Shown: piece by piece, positions 1 through 8,177 of the stretch
How positions within the stretch are numbered: the stretch's first letter is position 1
Layout of the letters: every line of letters starts with the position of its first letter
Assembly (NCBI GenBank): GCA_035341665.1
Contig: DAOQVR010000004.1
Span: 252,143 to 316,142 of the forward strand
Direction: 5' to 3'
DNA from: DAOQVR01 sp035341665
GTDB taxonomy: Bacteria > Chloroflexota > Anaerolineae > JAAYZQ01
Length of the DNA stretch: 64,000 nt
The notes under the pieces: generated by a model
The model's input: the letters and a program-made list of their open reading frames with translations, nothing else
The model's database searches: none
Told to the model about the DNA's origin: nothing
Made by a program: the position numbers and the translations under genes

Positions 1-101
1 ATGCGGCCCATCAAGGCAGCCGCGCTCCAAGGAGAGCGGATCAGCGCGGAGCGAATGCGAAGCTTTAGCGGCCGCTTGGGCGGCTTGTATGGCTCATTCA
101 C
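1..101 (-). CDS. PlsC-like acyltransferase paralogue, N-terminus only (cut by window edge)
   Basis: Reading the minus strand from a GTG at 101 gives VNEPYKPPKRPLKLRIRSAL followed by IRSPWSAAALMGR, open to the window edge. It aligns by eye with the first residues of the two complete acyltransferase-like proteins just upstream (SPWNVLAMVAR and LPFNVAAGIGR at the equivalent place). A GGGAGG Shine-Dalgarno-like stretch lies about 9 bases before the GTG. It would be the third tandem member of the family and the last visible gene of the long minus-strand cluster. The catalytic region lies outside the window, so activity cannot be judged. Only 33 codons are visible; the call rests on paralogue similarity, the ribosome site and context. 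Confidence 0.6.
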   Translation of the reverse strand, partial: MNEPYKPPKRPLKLRIRSALIRSPWSAAALMGR

Positions 102-343
102 AGCATCTGCCTCCCTATCCTGGGCTGTGTGGACCTACTCCTACCTGGCAAGAATGCGAGGACTGCCACAGGCACTAAGCACGCCGAGACCGTGGCCTTC
201 GTCGCCCGGCATGCAGTTGCGCATTCAGCCGTGAACTTGCGGGCGCACTGGGTGCAGTTCCGGTGGATGAGGGTCCCAGCTTTGTGCCGCCTCTCCCTGA
301 CCGGCTGGTCCCACATCCCACGGCCGAGCCAACCAAGCATCAT
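102..343. other. Intergenic gap inside the acyltransferase tandem
   Basis: This 242-base gap is much longer than the 15-21 base gaps between the neighbouring genes. Short open frames exist on both strands but none has protein-like composition or a ribosome site. I see no clear promoter or hairpin. Confidence 0.4.
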
Positions 344-1873
344 TCAGTGGTGGCTGACCGTCACGCGGTGACCGTCGGCCTCCGCTGCCATCTTCGCCAT
401 CTCGCCCGCGTGGTGGAGCCACTCCAGTGGCAGCAATCCCTTGGCAAGCTTGAACCGGTACTGCGCTGCCTGATACTTGACTCCCAACACGTCCGCCAGG
501 AAGAGATAGACCGCATTCACCGAGTGCCAGAAAAAGCTCAGATCTCCGTGGACCCCCTGCCACAGGAGTCTCTGGTTGGTGAGCAAGAGCCGGCCTTCTC
601 CGATGCTCGCCCAGTCTGCGAGTTGGTGGCGCCCCGTGCCCTGGGATCTCGGTGCCTCGCCGCTCGCCCAGGTGTCGAAAAGGGGATTGGGCCGATGGGG
701 TACGAGCTTGACTCCCTGGGTATCGAGGTAGGCAACCTCCCCTTCCTCCAGCGCCACACCCTCCACGTGGACTGGATTCAGCCGGAAGTGGCGGTTCATC
801 TCCTGGTACCAGGTAGAGGCAGGCATGTCCAGCCCGACGAGGTCGTCAGAGCCGCGAATCACCTTCAGACGGTAGTCGTGACCCGGTTGGTGCGCTATCT
901 CCCACTGAGTGTCACAGGCCTGACAGACCAGCGTCTGCGGCTTGAGGCGAGGGCGCTTGTGGAGTAGCGACGCATTCGTGCGGCACACGGGACATTGCCA
1001 CAGCACCTGGGCCAACCCATGCTTGCCCAGGGTCCGGTTGGGGTCGGGCAGTGGCAGGGGAGCGAGTGATTTGGCCGGCGGCTCGATCTTGGGCGGTTCG
1101 GAGAGGGGTACGTGGTTGCGCATCACCGGGCCCACCCAGCCTTCCAGCCCTTGCGGACCGTAGATGATGTGATCGTATTCGGCTCGAATCCTGGCCGAGG
1201 CTTCGGCTATGTCTTGGTCGGTCACGCGCTCCAGGGGTTGCTCCACCAGCTTCAAGGGCTCGCCGATCACGACCTTGATGCGGCCCCTGCGGCTGGGCCG
1301 CGGCGACCAGCGGGGAAAGACCTCATAGACCCCAATAGTGGTGAGCACCGGGAGGATTGGGGCGGCCGCGCGTAGGGCCATCCATGGCGTCGCTGCCCCG
1401 ATGGGCATCGGGCGGCCGTCGTACGAGGCATCGCCTTCTGGGTTCAGGATGACCAGGCCCTTGTTCAGCAACACGCGGTAGGCTTCCAGTAGACTGGCGC
1501 TGAGTTGCCCGGCGCCGTGAGGCAGCAGGGCGCGGTACTTGCCGCGTGACCGAGGGCTTTCGTTGACCGACCGGAAGTAGCTGATCGCAAAGAGGTCTTC
1601 CTGGAAGAACGTAACGGCGTTCTTCGGGTGCTTGTCGAGCTCCTTGTTGAGAAGGACGATGCTGATGTATCCCGAGAGGATCGTGCCCAACAGCCCCTGC
1701 TCGGTGATGGAAACGATGTACGGCCCTTCTGGGGGGATGTTCTCCTTCCCCTCGACGTGAAACCCCCAAAGAGCTCGCGCCACCATGGCCAGAACATTCC
1801 ACGGTGAATTGACGACAACCGATCGCATCTTCTGGGCTATGGTCGCCCTCTGCGGCTTCACTTGCTCTGTCAT
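344..1873 (-). CDS. PlsC/LPLAT-fold acyltransferase-like protein with C-terminal zinc ribbon, catalytic His missing
   Basis: A 509-aa protein. The first half has the layout of lysophospholipid acyltransferases (PlsC family): an N-terminal amphipathic stretch, the block around residues 51-62 where the family has the NHX4D motif, a FPEG-like block (NPEGDAS, 144-150) and a later LPV block. At the first block the sequence reads SITEQGL, so the histidine-aspartate dyad that deprotonates the acceptor is absent. The C-terminal third carries a four-cysteine zinc ribbon (CPVC at 294-297, CQAC at 317-320) followed by a conserved domain that I do not recognise. No signal peptide. It lies 21 bases after a 514-aa paralogue and downstream of an ABC exporter and acyl carrier protein, so it probably belongs to that pathway. 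It may bind rather than transfer acyl chains, or use other residues. Family assignment fairly sure; substrate unknown. Confidence 0.75.
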   Translation of the reverse strand: MTEQVKPQRATIAQKMRSVVVNSPWNVLAMVARALWGFHVEGKENIPPEGPYIVSITEQGLLGTILSGYISIVLLNKELDKHPKNAVTFFQEDLFAISYFRSVNESPRSRGKYRALLPHGAGQLSASLLEAYRVLLNKGLVILNPEGDASYDGRPMPIGAATPWMALRAAAPILPVLTTIGVYEVFPRWSPRPSRRGRIKVVIGEPLKLVEQPLERVTDQDIAEASARIRAEYDHIIYGPQGLEGWVGPVMRNHVPLSEPPKIEPPAKSLAPLPLPDPNRTLGKHGLAQVLWQCPVCRTNASLLHKRPRLKPQTLVCQACDTQWEIAHQPGHDYRLKVIRGSDDLVGLDMPASTWYQEMNRHFRLNPVHVEGVALEEGEVAYLDTQGVKLVPHRPNPLFDTWASGEAPRSQGTGRHQLADWASIGEGRLLLTNQRLLWQGVHGDLSFFWHSVNAVYLFLADVLGVKYQAAQYRFKLAKGLLPLEWLHHAGEMAKMAAEADGHRVTVSHH

Positions 1874-1894
1874 GTTGACCGGCTTGCGTTCCCC

Positions 1895-3439
1895 CTAGTA
1901 GTTCGAGATAGTGACCGTGTGCCCGTCCAGCTCCGCCCACCTCCGCGCCAGCACTGCCGCGTGCGTGAGCCACTTGAGCATGAGCGCCTCGTTCACGTCA
2001 AAGCGGTATAGTGCCGTGCCGTAGCGGATGCCCAACACGTCCGCCACGAACTGGTAGACGGCCGTGATCTTGGGCCACGCAAAGTCCAGTTCTCCCTGCG
2101 GGCCCTGCCACACCAGTCGGTGGCCCGTCAGCAGCAAGCGCCCTACCCCCAGGAGCTCCCAATCAGCATACTCCCGCTTGCCCTGTTGCCTCGTCGGCGG
2201 CTCTCGTCCTGTCCACCCATCAAATAGCGTGTTCGGCTTGTAGGGCAGAAGCGGCACATCCGCCTTCTCCAGGTACACCTCCTCGCCTGGAAGCAGCTCT
2301 ATGCCTGTCACGACGATCGACTTGGGCCGAAAGTTCTTCTTGATCTGCTCGTACCAGGTGGAGAGGCCCATGTCCAACCCGACCAGATCCTCCGAACCTA
2401 CCAGCACCTTCATCCGAAAGTCCTTGTCCACCACGTGCTCGAACCCCCACACCGTCCCGCACGCAACGCACTGCACCGTGGGCTTCCGGAGGCGAGACTT
2501 CCGGTGGACCAGCGCCTCGTCGCTTCGGCACACCGGGCACTGCCACAGCAGCTGCGCCATGCCCCGTTTGCCGCGCGGGATCTCTGTCACCTCCGGGGGA
2601 ACGGGGTCAAGAGCCCTGGCCGGGGGCCGCAGCTCGATCGGTTCGCTCACTGGCACTCCGTTGCGCAGGATCGGACCGACCCAACCGTCGATCCCGCCGG
2701 AACGGCCATACGCTACCCGGTCAAACTCCTCCGCCACACGCGCCGTGCCCCGCTCCACCTCCTCGTTGGTGACACTATCCAGTGGCTTGTCGGTGAGGGC
2801 AAAAGGCTCACCGATGGCGAGCTTCAGGTCTCCCTTCCGGCTGGGCAGCATCTGCCACCTCGGCCAGAGGTCGTATGCGCCAATGGTGGAGAGGCAGGGC
2901 ACAATCGGAGCGCCCGTCCGCAGGGCCAGCCACGCAGCTGAGTGGTGGCAGGGCACCGGGCGGCCGCTCCACGTGGCCTCGCCCTGTGGATTGAGTATCA
3001 CGATGCCACCCTGCATAAGCGTGTGGTACCCCTCCAGCAGGTTCAGCGCCCAGACGCCCGCCGAGTGCGGGATGAGCGCCATGTACTTCCCGCCCATGCC
3101 ACTTCCGACTTTGCTCTCTCCCGTGCCGAGCGCCTTTCGGAAGAAAGCAAAAGACCAGAGCTCTTCCTGCATGTAGGTAGTCGCCCCGAGGGGATTTCGC
3201 TCCAGGATCTTGTGGAGCATGACGATGGAAAAGTACCCGGAAACAAGCATCGAGGCGAGGCCCGTCTCGTTGACGGCCAGGATGTAGGGCCCCTTCTCCG
3301 GGATGTTCTCCTCGTCCAGGACACGGAAACCCCACATCACCCGCCCGATGCCGGCCGCAACATTGAAAGGCAGATCATTGAAGAATGATCCCACGCGCTT
3401 GCGAAAGGTCGGACGATAGGCATTGGATGCTGCAACCAT
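1895..3439 (-). CDS. PlsC/LPLAT-fold acyltransferase-like protein with C-terminal zinc ribbon, catalytic His missing
   Basis: A 514-aa paralogue of the next gene, with the same order of parts: N-terminal amphipathic segment, degenerate acceptor-site block (AVNETGLAS at 55-63, where PlsC has NHX4D), NPQGEA (150-155) for the glycerophosphate-binding block, and a zinc ribbon (CPVC 301-304, CVAC 324-327). The matching loss of the histidine in both complete paralogues argues for an altered function shared by the family, not random decay. The start ATG has a GGGAG site about 10 bases upstream and begins 15 bases after the stop of the ABC permease, so translation is probably coupled within one transcript. 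Possible roles are lipid binding, a scaffold, or transfer by a different mechanism; the sequence does not decide. Confidence 0.75.
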   Translation of the reverse strand: MVAASNAYRPTFRKRVGSFFNDLPFNVAAGIGRVMWGFRVLDEENIPEKGPYILAVNETGLASMLVSGYFSIVMLHKILERNPLGATTYMQEELWSFAFFRKALGTGESKVGSGMGGKYMALIPHSAGVWALNLLEGYHTLMQGGIVILNPQGEATWSGRPVPCHHSAAWLALRTGAPIVPCLSTIGAYDLWPRWQMLPSRKGDLKLAIGEPFALTDKPLDSVTNEEVERGTARVAEEFDRVAYGRSGGIDGWVGPILRNGVPVSEPIELRPPARALDPVPPEVTEIPRGKRGMAQLLWQCPVCRSDEALVHRKSRLRKPTVQCVACGTVWGFEHVVDKDFRMKVLVGSEDLVGLDMGLSTWYEQIKKNFRPKSIVVTGIELLPGEEVYLEKADVPLLPYKPNTLFDGWTGREPPTRQQGKREYADWELLGVGRLLLTGHRLVWQGPQGELDFAWPKITAVYQFVADVLGIRYGTALYRFDVNEALMLKWLTHAAVLARRWAELDGHTVTISNY

Positions 3440-3454
3440 TGCACTTTCTCCCTG

Positions 3455-6037
3455 CTATTCGAATTGGAGTGCCTCGATCACCTCCAAGCGGGCCGCCCTG
3501 CTGGCAGGCATAAGGGCAGCCACCTGCGAGACGACGATGGCAATGACAAGTCCTGCGATGAGACCCTGCGTGGGAATCACCGGCGAGAGCTGATACCCCT
3601 GTGTGATGTTCGCACCGCCAATAAACAGGCGGGACATAAAGAGGCCGTACACAACTCCAAACACGCCCCCCATGACGCCCACAGTGCCCGCCTCGGCCAG
3701 GATCATCTTGACCACCTGCCAGCGGGTCATGCCGACGCCACGCAGCATGCCAATCTCGCGGGTGCGCTCCAGGACGCTCATCGTGAGAGTGTTGATCACC
3801 CCAAGAGCAGCCACAATCACGGCAATGATCGCGAGGACGTCGAACATGGAAAACGCCTGGCTTACGACCGACATCGCCTCGGCCTTCATCGCCTCGTTGG
3901 ACTCGATTGTCAAGTGCTGGCGTTCCCCATAGAGCCGATCGATCTCCGCCTCGACCTGTGCCTGGGAGGCGCCAGGCGAGATCTTGATCTGGAACGCGCT
4001 GACATCGTTGACCCCGAAGTAGCGACGAAGGTCCTTCCAGCTACCCTCTAGGGCGAAGCCGCGGTCATTGAACTCACTGACGATAGCGCCAACCTCAAAA
4101 TCCCGCTGGCCCCGCCGTGTCTCCAGCCGAATGGTGTCACCTGGCACCAGGTCGTACTTGTCCGACACCACCGTGCTGATGAAGACAACGTCACCCTGTG
4201 CCAGGCGGTCCATGAGCATCTCAGAGTCTGCCTTCGGATCGGAGAAGACGAAGGAGGTGACCCTGCGGTACGATTCCGGGTCATAGGCGTAGTAGGCAAG
4301 CGTATCCTGCGTGCCATCCGCCTTGAGCACCTTGACGTCGACCCGGCGCATGGGCGTAACGGCCTCCACCCCCGATACGGCCTCGAGGCGCTGGCCCAGG
4401 TCATAGCGCAGAGCCCGGCCGGAGTAGACGTACAGGTCTCCGCCAATGTAGCCATCGATCCAGGCCTGCACGTCCACCCGGAAGGACTCGGCAAGGGCCT
4501 GAATGCTGTACACCATCCCAATGCTGACCATCAGCGCGATCACAGTCATCGTGGTGCGCTGCTTTCCACGCTCGATGTTGCGGGTGCCCAACTGCCCCTC
4601 CCCCTTGTACAGGCCCCTGAGGAGGGGACTCAGCACCAGCACCCAGGCATGCACCGTCACGGGGATGATGAACATGGCCCCAACAGACATGAGTGTCACG
4701 GCGCCGTTGCTGACATAGTACTGGATTGAAGACGACACCCTCACGTAGAATCCGGCGACGGCGATCAGCAGCAAGCCGATGCCCCACGGCCAGCCTCGGC
4801 GCACCCACCACTGCTCCCGCTGGTTGCCCCGCACGCGAAGCGCCTCCAGCGGCGAGATGCGGCCGGCTTGCATGGCCGGAATGCCAGAAGCGAAAAGCGT
4901 GACGGCGAGTCCGATCCCAATGCTGGTGAGCAGGCCGCCGAACGGCACCTGCACCTCTCGTACTGGCTGATTCAGCAGGTACTCCATGAGCCGGATCAGG
5001 CCACGGGCCATCAGGACACCCGCGCCAACACCCAGCCCGGCGCCGACAACGCCGAGGATGACCGACTCGGTCATGATCTGGCCCATGACTTGGCGGCTGG
5101 TCATGCCCACCGTCCGGAGCATCCCTATCTCGCGGGTCCGCTCAACCACTGTCATCGTGAAGGTGTTGTAGATGAGAAAGGCCCCCACGATGATGGCGAT
5201 GACACTGAAGAAGCTGAGTCCCATCTGGTAGACGTCCAGCATCTGCACCACGCGCTTGCCCTGGCTCGCCGGATAGGCAACGGTGTACGCCGTGCCAAGG
5301 CGGTCCTCCAGAGCCGACTGGAGGGCATCCAGGCCGTCTCCGTCGGCGTGGCCTGGTGCAGCGATGACATCAATCTGATCGAGATCGCCGGTGCGGCCGA
5401 AGATTTCCTGCGCCGCGCCAAGGGGCATGACGCCGAAAGCGCCGTTGTTGGTCTGGCCGACGCCTTCCTTCGAGATCAGGCCCGTTACACGCACCGTCTC
5501 GAGACCCGCTTCTGTAAGCAGGTCGATGTCTTCGCCGACCTCGATCTCATGCTCGTCCGCATACTCCTTGACCAGGACGATCTCGTAGGCATTCAAGTCG
5601 GAGGGCAGCAGGCTCCCCTCGACAGCCGCGTACTCGCGCGCCCTATCGTCGATGCTGGGATCAATGCCGTACACGACGAGCCGGATTGTGGCCCCCCCAA
5701 GCATGCTCGTTTCCCTCTGGCCCGCCAGATCTTGACCGGCCAGAAAGACCGTCATCTGGAGCGAGGGAACTGCGTCCTGGACACCGGGCGTACCCAGGAC
5801 GACGCCCCGAACCCGCTCGGCAAATCCTTCTTCGTTATCGGTTGCGCTGAGGACCACCAGGTTGGCCTTGCCCGAAGCCGCACTAAAGACGCCGGCGAGC
5901 GAGTCCAGGGTGCTCAGATTGGTGATGCTGATCGCCAGGATCACGGCCACGCCCAGCACGATCCCCGCGACGGTGAGCAAAGTACGTGACGGTCGCGCTC
6001 GAAGCGAGCGGATCGCCATGGCCAGTGTATGCTTCAT
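3455..6037 (-). CDS. ABC exporter permease with two FtsX domains (MacB/LolCE/YbbP type)
   Basis: An 860-aa integral membrane protein. Residues about 17-40 form a first membrane helix, followed by a large extracytoplasmic MacB-type domain, then a first FtsX domain (helices near 270-300, 325-350, 370-390) containing VERTREIGMLRTVGMTSRQV. After further central helices and a second extracytoplasmic domain there is a second FtsX copy ending near 850, with LERTREIGMLRGVGMTRWQV. This duplicated layout is typical of permeases that move lipids, lipoproteins or amphipathic compounds out of the membrane by mechanotransmission. It starts 16 bases after its ATPase and 15 bases before the acyltransferase paralogues, so it most likely exports or relocates the product of this cluster. 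Substrate not determinable from sequence. Confidence 0.9.
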   Translation of the reverse strand: MKHTLAMAIRSLRARPSRTLLTVAGIVLGVAVILAISITNLSTLDSLAGVFSAASGKANLVVLSATDNEEGFAERVRGVVLGTPGVQDAVPSLQMTVFLAGQDLAGQRETSMLGGATIRLVVYGIDPSIDDRAREYAAVEGSLLPSDLNAYEIVLVKEYADEHEIEVGEDIDLLTEAGLETVRVTGLISKEGVGQTNNGAFGVMPLGAAQEIFGRTGDLDQIDVIAAPGHADGDGLDALQSALEDRLGTAYTVAYPASQGKRVVQMLDVYQMGLSFFSVIAIIVGAFLIYNTFTMTVVERTREIGMLRTVGMTSRQVMGQIMTESVILGVVGAGLGVGAGVLMARGLIRLMEYLLNQPVREVQVPFGGLLTSIGIGLAVTLFASGIPAMQAGRISPLEALRVRGNQREQWWVRRGWPWGIGLLLIAVAGFYVRVSSSIQYYVSNGAVTLMSVGAMFIIPVTVHAWVLVLSPLLRGLYKGEGQLGTRNIERGKQRTTMTVIALMVSIGMVYSIQALAESFRVDVQAWIDGYIGGDLYVYSGRALRYDLGQRLEAVSGVEAVTPMRRVDVKVLKADGTQDTLAYYAYDPESYRRVTSFVFSDPKADSEMLMDRLAQGDVVFISTVVSDKYDLVPGDTIRLETRRGQRDFEVGAIVSEFNDRGFALEGSWKDLRRYFGVNDVSAFQIKISPGASQAQVEAEIDRLYGERQHLTIESNEAMKAEAMSVVSQAFSMFDVLAIIAVIVAALGVINTLTMSVLERTREIGMLRGVGMTRWQVVKMILAEAGTVGVMGGVFGVVYGLFMSRLFIGGANITQGYQLSPVIPTQGLIAGLVIAIVVSQVAALMPASRAARLEVIEALQFE

Positions 6038-6053
6038 GTCGAAGTCTGCCCCA

Positions 6054-6806
6054 TCAGTTGGCGAGGCGCTCCATCGTTTCCAGGACGGCCCGGACCCGTT
6101 GCGCCATGTCCGCGACGCCTTCGCAGAGCATCTCGGTGCTGATCCGTCCGTCTCTCAGAAAGACAACGCGGTCGGCGTAGGCTGCAGCGCGGGAGTCGTG
6201 GGTGACGATCACGATCGTCTGACCCAGCTCATCGCAGGAGCGGCGCAGGAGGTCCATGACAAGCGTGCCGGTTTTGGAGTCCAGATTGCCCGTCGGCTCG
6301 TCGGCCAGGACCATGGCCGGACTGGTGATGAGTGCACGGGCGATGGCCACCCTCTGCTGCTCACCTCCTGAGAGCTGGTCGGGCTTGTGTCGTCGACGGT
6401 CTTTTAGCCCGACCAGCTCGAGCAGGTAGGTGATACGTTCCTCGTGCTTGCGAGGATTCTGCCCATCGATGATCAGCGGCAGCGCCACATTCTCCTCCGT
6501 GGACAGCGTGGGGAGGAGGTTGAAGAACTGGAAGATAAAGCCGATGTTGCGGCGCCGCACCAGCGTGGCCTGTTTGTCGTCCAGGATCGAGAGTCTCTGG
6601 CCGGCGAGGGTTACCTCGCCCTCAGAAGGCTTGTCAAGCCCACCCAGCAGATGTAACAGGGTGGATTTGCCACTGCCCGACGGGCCCATGATGGCAACGA
6701 ACTCCCCCTTTCGGACGCAAAAGTCGACGCCATCGAGCGCGCGCACTCGGTGCTCGCCCATCTGATATGTCTTCCGCAGGCCACGCGCATCCAGTATGTC
6801 TGTCAT
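6054..6806 (-). CDS. ABC transporter ATP-binding protein (MacB/LolD type)
   Basis: A 250-aa ATPase with intact motifs: Walker A GPSGSGKS (40-47), Q-loop FQFFNLLPTL with Gln92, signature LSGGEQQ (144-150), Walker B VLADEP (165-170) and the switch His in IVTHDSRAA. The LLPTLSTEENVALPL stretch is typical of the LolD/MacB subfamily, which pairs with FtsX permeases; the permease follows 16 bases downstream. A C-terminal extension of about 25 residues (GVADMAQRVRAVLETMERL) goes beyond the usual length. The start ATG follows an AGGGGAAT ribosome site and lies 7 bases after the acyl carrier protein stop, which ties carrier protein and exporter into one unit. It drives transport by ATP hydrolysis at the cytoplasmic face. 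Confidence 0.92.
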   Translation of the reverse strand: MTDILDARGLRKTYQMGEHRVRALDGVDFCVRKGEFVAIMGPSGSGKSTLLHLLGGLDKPSEGEVTLAGQRLSILDDKQATLVRRRNIGFIFQFFNLLPTLSTEENVALPLIIDGQNPRKHEERITYLLELVGLKDRRRHKPDQLSGGEQQRVAIARALITSPAMVLADEPTGNLDSKTGTLVMDLLRRSCDELGQTIVIVTHDSRAAAYADRVVFLRDGRISTEMLCEGVADMAQRVRAVLETMERLAN

Positions 6807-6813
6807 GATTCCC

Positions 6814-7065
6814 CTACACCACGAAATTCCTCAGATAGTACTCGTAGGAGTCGCCAACGGTCTGGATGTCCCACAGTGCCTCGGTGGGGATCTGGACCCC
6901 AAGCCTTTCGATCGTGAGAGCCATCTCCAACCACCGGATCGAGTCCACCATCAGGTCATTCAGGAATGAGGCTTCCCGTGTCAGCTTGGCCTCGTCGACC
7001 AGCAGGACCTCGGCGAGTACCCGCCGGAACTCCTCAAAGGACATCGGTGTTCCGCTGTTAGCCAT
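6814..7065 (-). CDS. Acyl carrier protein
   Basis: An 83-aa acidic helical protein of normal ACP length. LMVDSIRWLEMALTIE (38-53) is the phosphopantetheine attachment site, with Ser42 in a DSI variant of the usual DSL. It would carry an acyl, aryl or other acid as a thioester on the 4'-phosphopantetheine arm. No phosphopantetheinyl transferase or ketosynthase is visible in the window, so it must use enzymes coded elsewhere. A GGGAGGA ribosome site precedes the ATG. It sits between an MBL-fold hydrolase and the ABC ATPase and is close to two acyl-CoA-synthetase-like genes, which suggests that loading of an acid onto this carrier is part of the pathway. It is unlikely to be the housekeeping fatty-acid ACP, given the DSI site and the context. 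Confidence 0.9.
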   Translation of the reverse strand: MANSGTPMSFEEFRRVLAEVLLVDEAKLTREASFLNDLMVDSIRWLEMALTIERLGVQIPTEALWDIQTVGDSYEYYLRNFVV

Positions 7066-7128
7066 TGTGTTCCTCCCAAGCTTGATTGGATCTTGTGCAA
7101 ACCATGGAAAAGAGAACTAGCCGTGCTG

Positions 7129-8091
7129 TTACGCTGTCAGGCCGTACGTGATGACTCCCCCTCTCTCAGATTGATACACCCTCCCCTCGTCGCGTAAAGC
7201 GTCCAGGTAGCTCATCACAACCTCGATACCGGTGAGGACGTCGTAGCTCTGGAAGACCCCGGCGGATCTACTCCACAGCTCGTAGACAGTCTGATTCCCT
7301 TCCTCCAGGGCCGCCGATAGGCTCTCGCGACCTTCCGCAAGGTTCGCGCGGTCTCTGGCGATCAGGACGCCCGCATCGTTGGCAGGCGGTCCATGGCCCG
7401 GCAGTACCTCCCGGATATCGAGCTCGCCCAGGAGCTCAAGCGAGAGGGCAAAGGCGCTCACTTGGTTCGAGCCCGTCGGCGGCTCGGCAACCGGATAGGG
7501 CACAGGGATGAACGCGTAGTCGGGCAGCAGGCAGTCGCCCGAGATGAGCCTCCCGCCATCAGCCTGGTAGAGGCCGAGGTGCCCAATGCAGTGACCCGGT
7601 GTCGGTACCACGTGCCATGGCCTCCCACCGAGGGTGAGGATCTGCCCATCATGAAGCGACTCCAGGCACTCCAGGGGCACCGATTCCGCAAAGCACTTGT
7701 ACATCGAGGTACGAAGCCGCAGAATACCCCAGGCACCATCGGGCGCGCCCGACTCGCGCAGATGGGCTGCAGACTGGTCGGCGAGGCGCTCCTGCTCTCC
7801 CTCATAGTCAGTCATACACCGGACACCCTGCCTGTGCACCAACACCTTCGCCCCCGACTCTTCTACGATCTGTCTGGTCAGCCCAAAGTGGTCAAGGTGC
7901 GGATGCGTGATCACCACCTGGTCTAGATCTGCCAGGCCAAGCCCGACAGCCGCCATTGCTGCCTTCAGTGCCTCCAGCCCTCGTGCCGACTTGGGCCCTG
8001 TGTCGATCAACGTCAGCTCATCGCCCTGGATGAGATACGCATTGGCTGATCGCATGGGGGGAGGCATCGGGAGCGTGAGCCTATGGATCAC
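7129..8091 (-). CDS. Metallo-beta-lactamase-fold hydrolase
   Basis: About 320 aa from a GTG at 8091, chosen because an AGGGGGGAAA ribosome site lies just before it; the open frame extends further upstream but into the preceding gene. The metal site is intact: THPHLDHFG gives H63, H65, D67 and H68, followed by a later HCIGHLGLY and SGDCL for the remaining ligands. The N-terminal LIQGDELTLIDTG strand pair is standard for the fold. A C-terminal winged-helix-like tail (residues about 265-318) resembles that of glyoxalase II/LACTB2-like hydrolases. Such enzymes hydrolyse thioesters or related bonds, so an editing or release step on acyl-ACP or acyl-CoA is plausible here. The substrate is inference from context. 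Confidence 0.88.
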   Translation of the reverse strand: MIHRLTLPMPPPMRSANAYLIQGDELTLIDTGPKSARGLEALKAAMAAVGLGLADLDQVVITHPHLDHFGLTRQIVEESGAKVLVHRQGVRCMTDYEGEQERLADQSAAHLRESGAPDGAWGILRLRTSMYKCFAESVPLECLESLHDGQILTLGGRPWHVVPTPGHCIGHLGLYQADGGRLISGDCLLPDYAFIPVPYPVAEPPTGSNQVSAFALSLELLGELDIREVLPGHGPPANDAGVLIARDRANLAEGRESLSAALEEGNQTVYELWSRSAGVFQSYDVLTGIEVVMSYLDALRDEGRVYQSERGGVITYGLTA

Positions 8092-8177
8092 CGCTGTTTC
8101 CCCCCTCTTCCGTGACTCAAGCACCCTGACGAACTCGGTGCGTCCCGTCCCTGTGTCCGGCCGTAGGGTGCAGCCCG

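Noticed and set aside
3455..6806. Macrolide exporter MacAB
   Set aside because: The ATPase and FtsX permease are separate genes, there is no MacA adaptor, and the permease has two FtsX domains; context points to lipid or acyl export.
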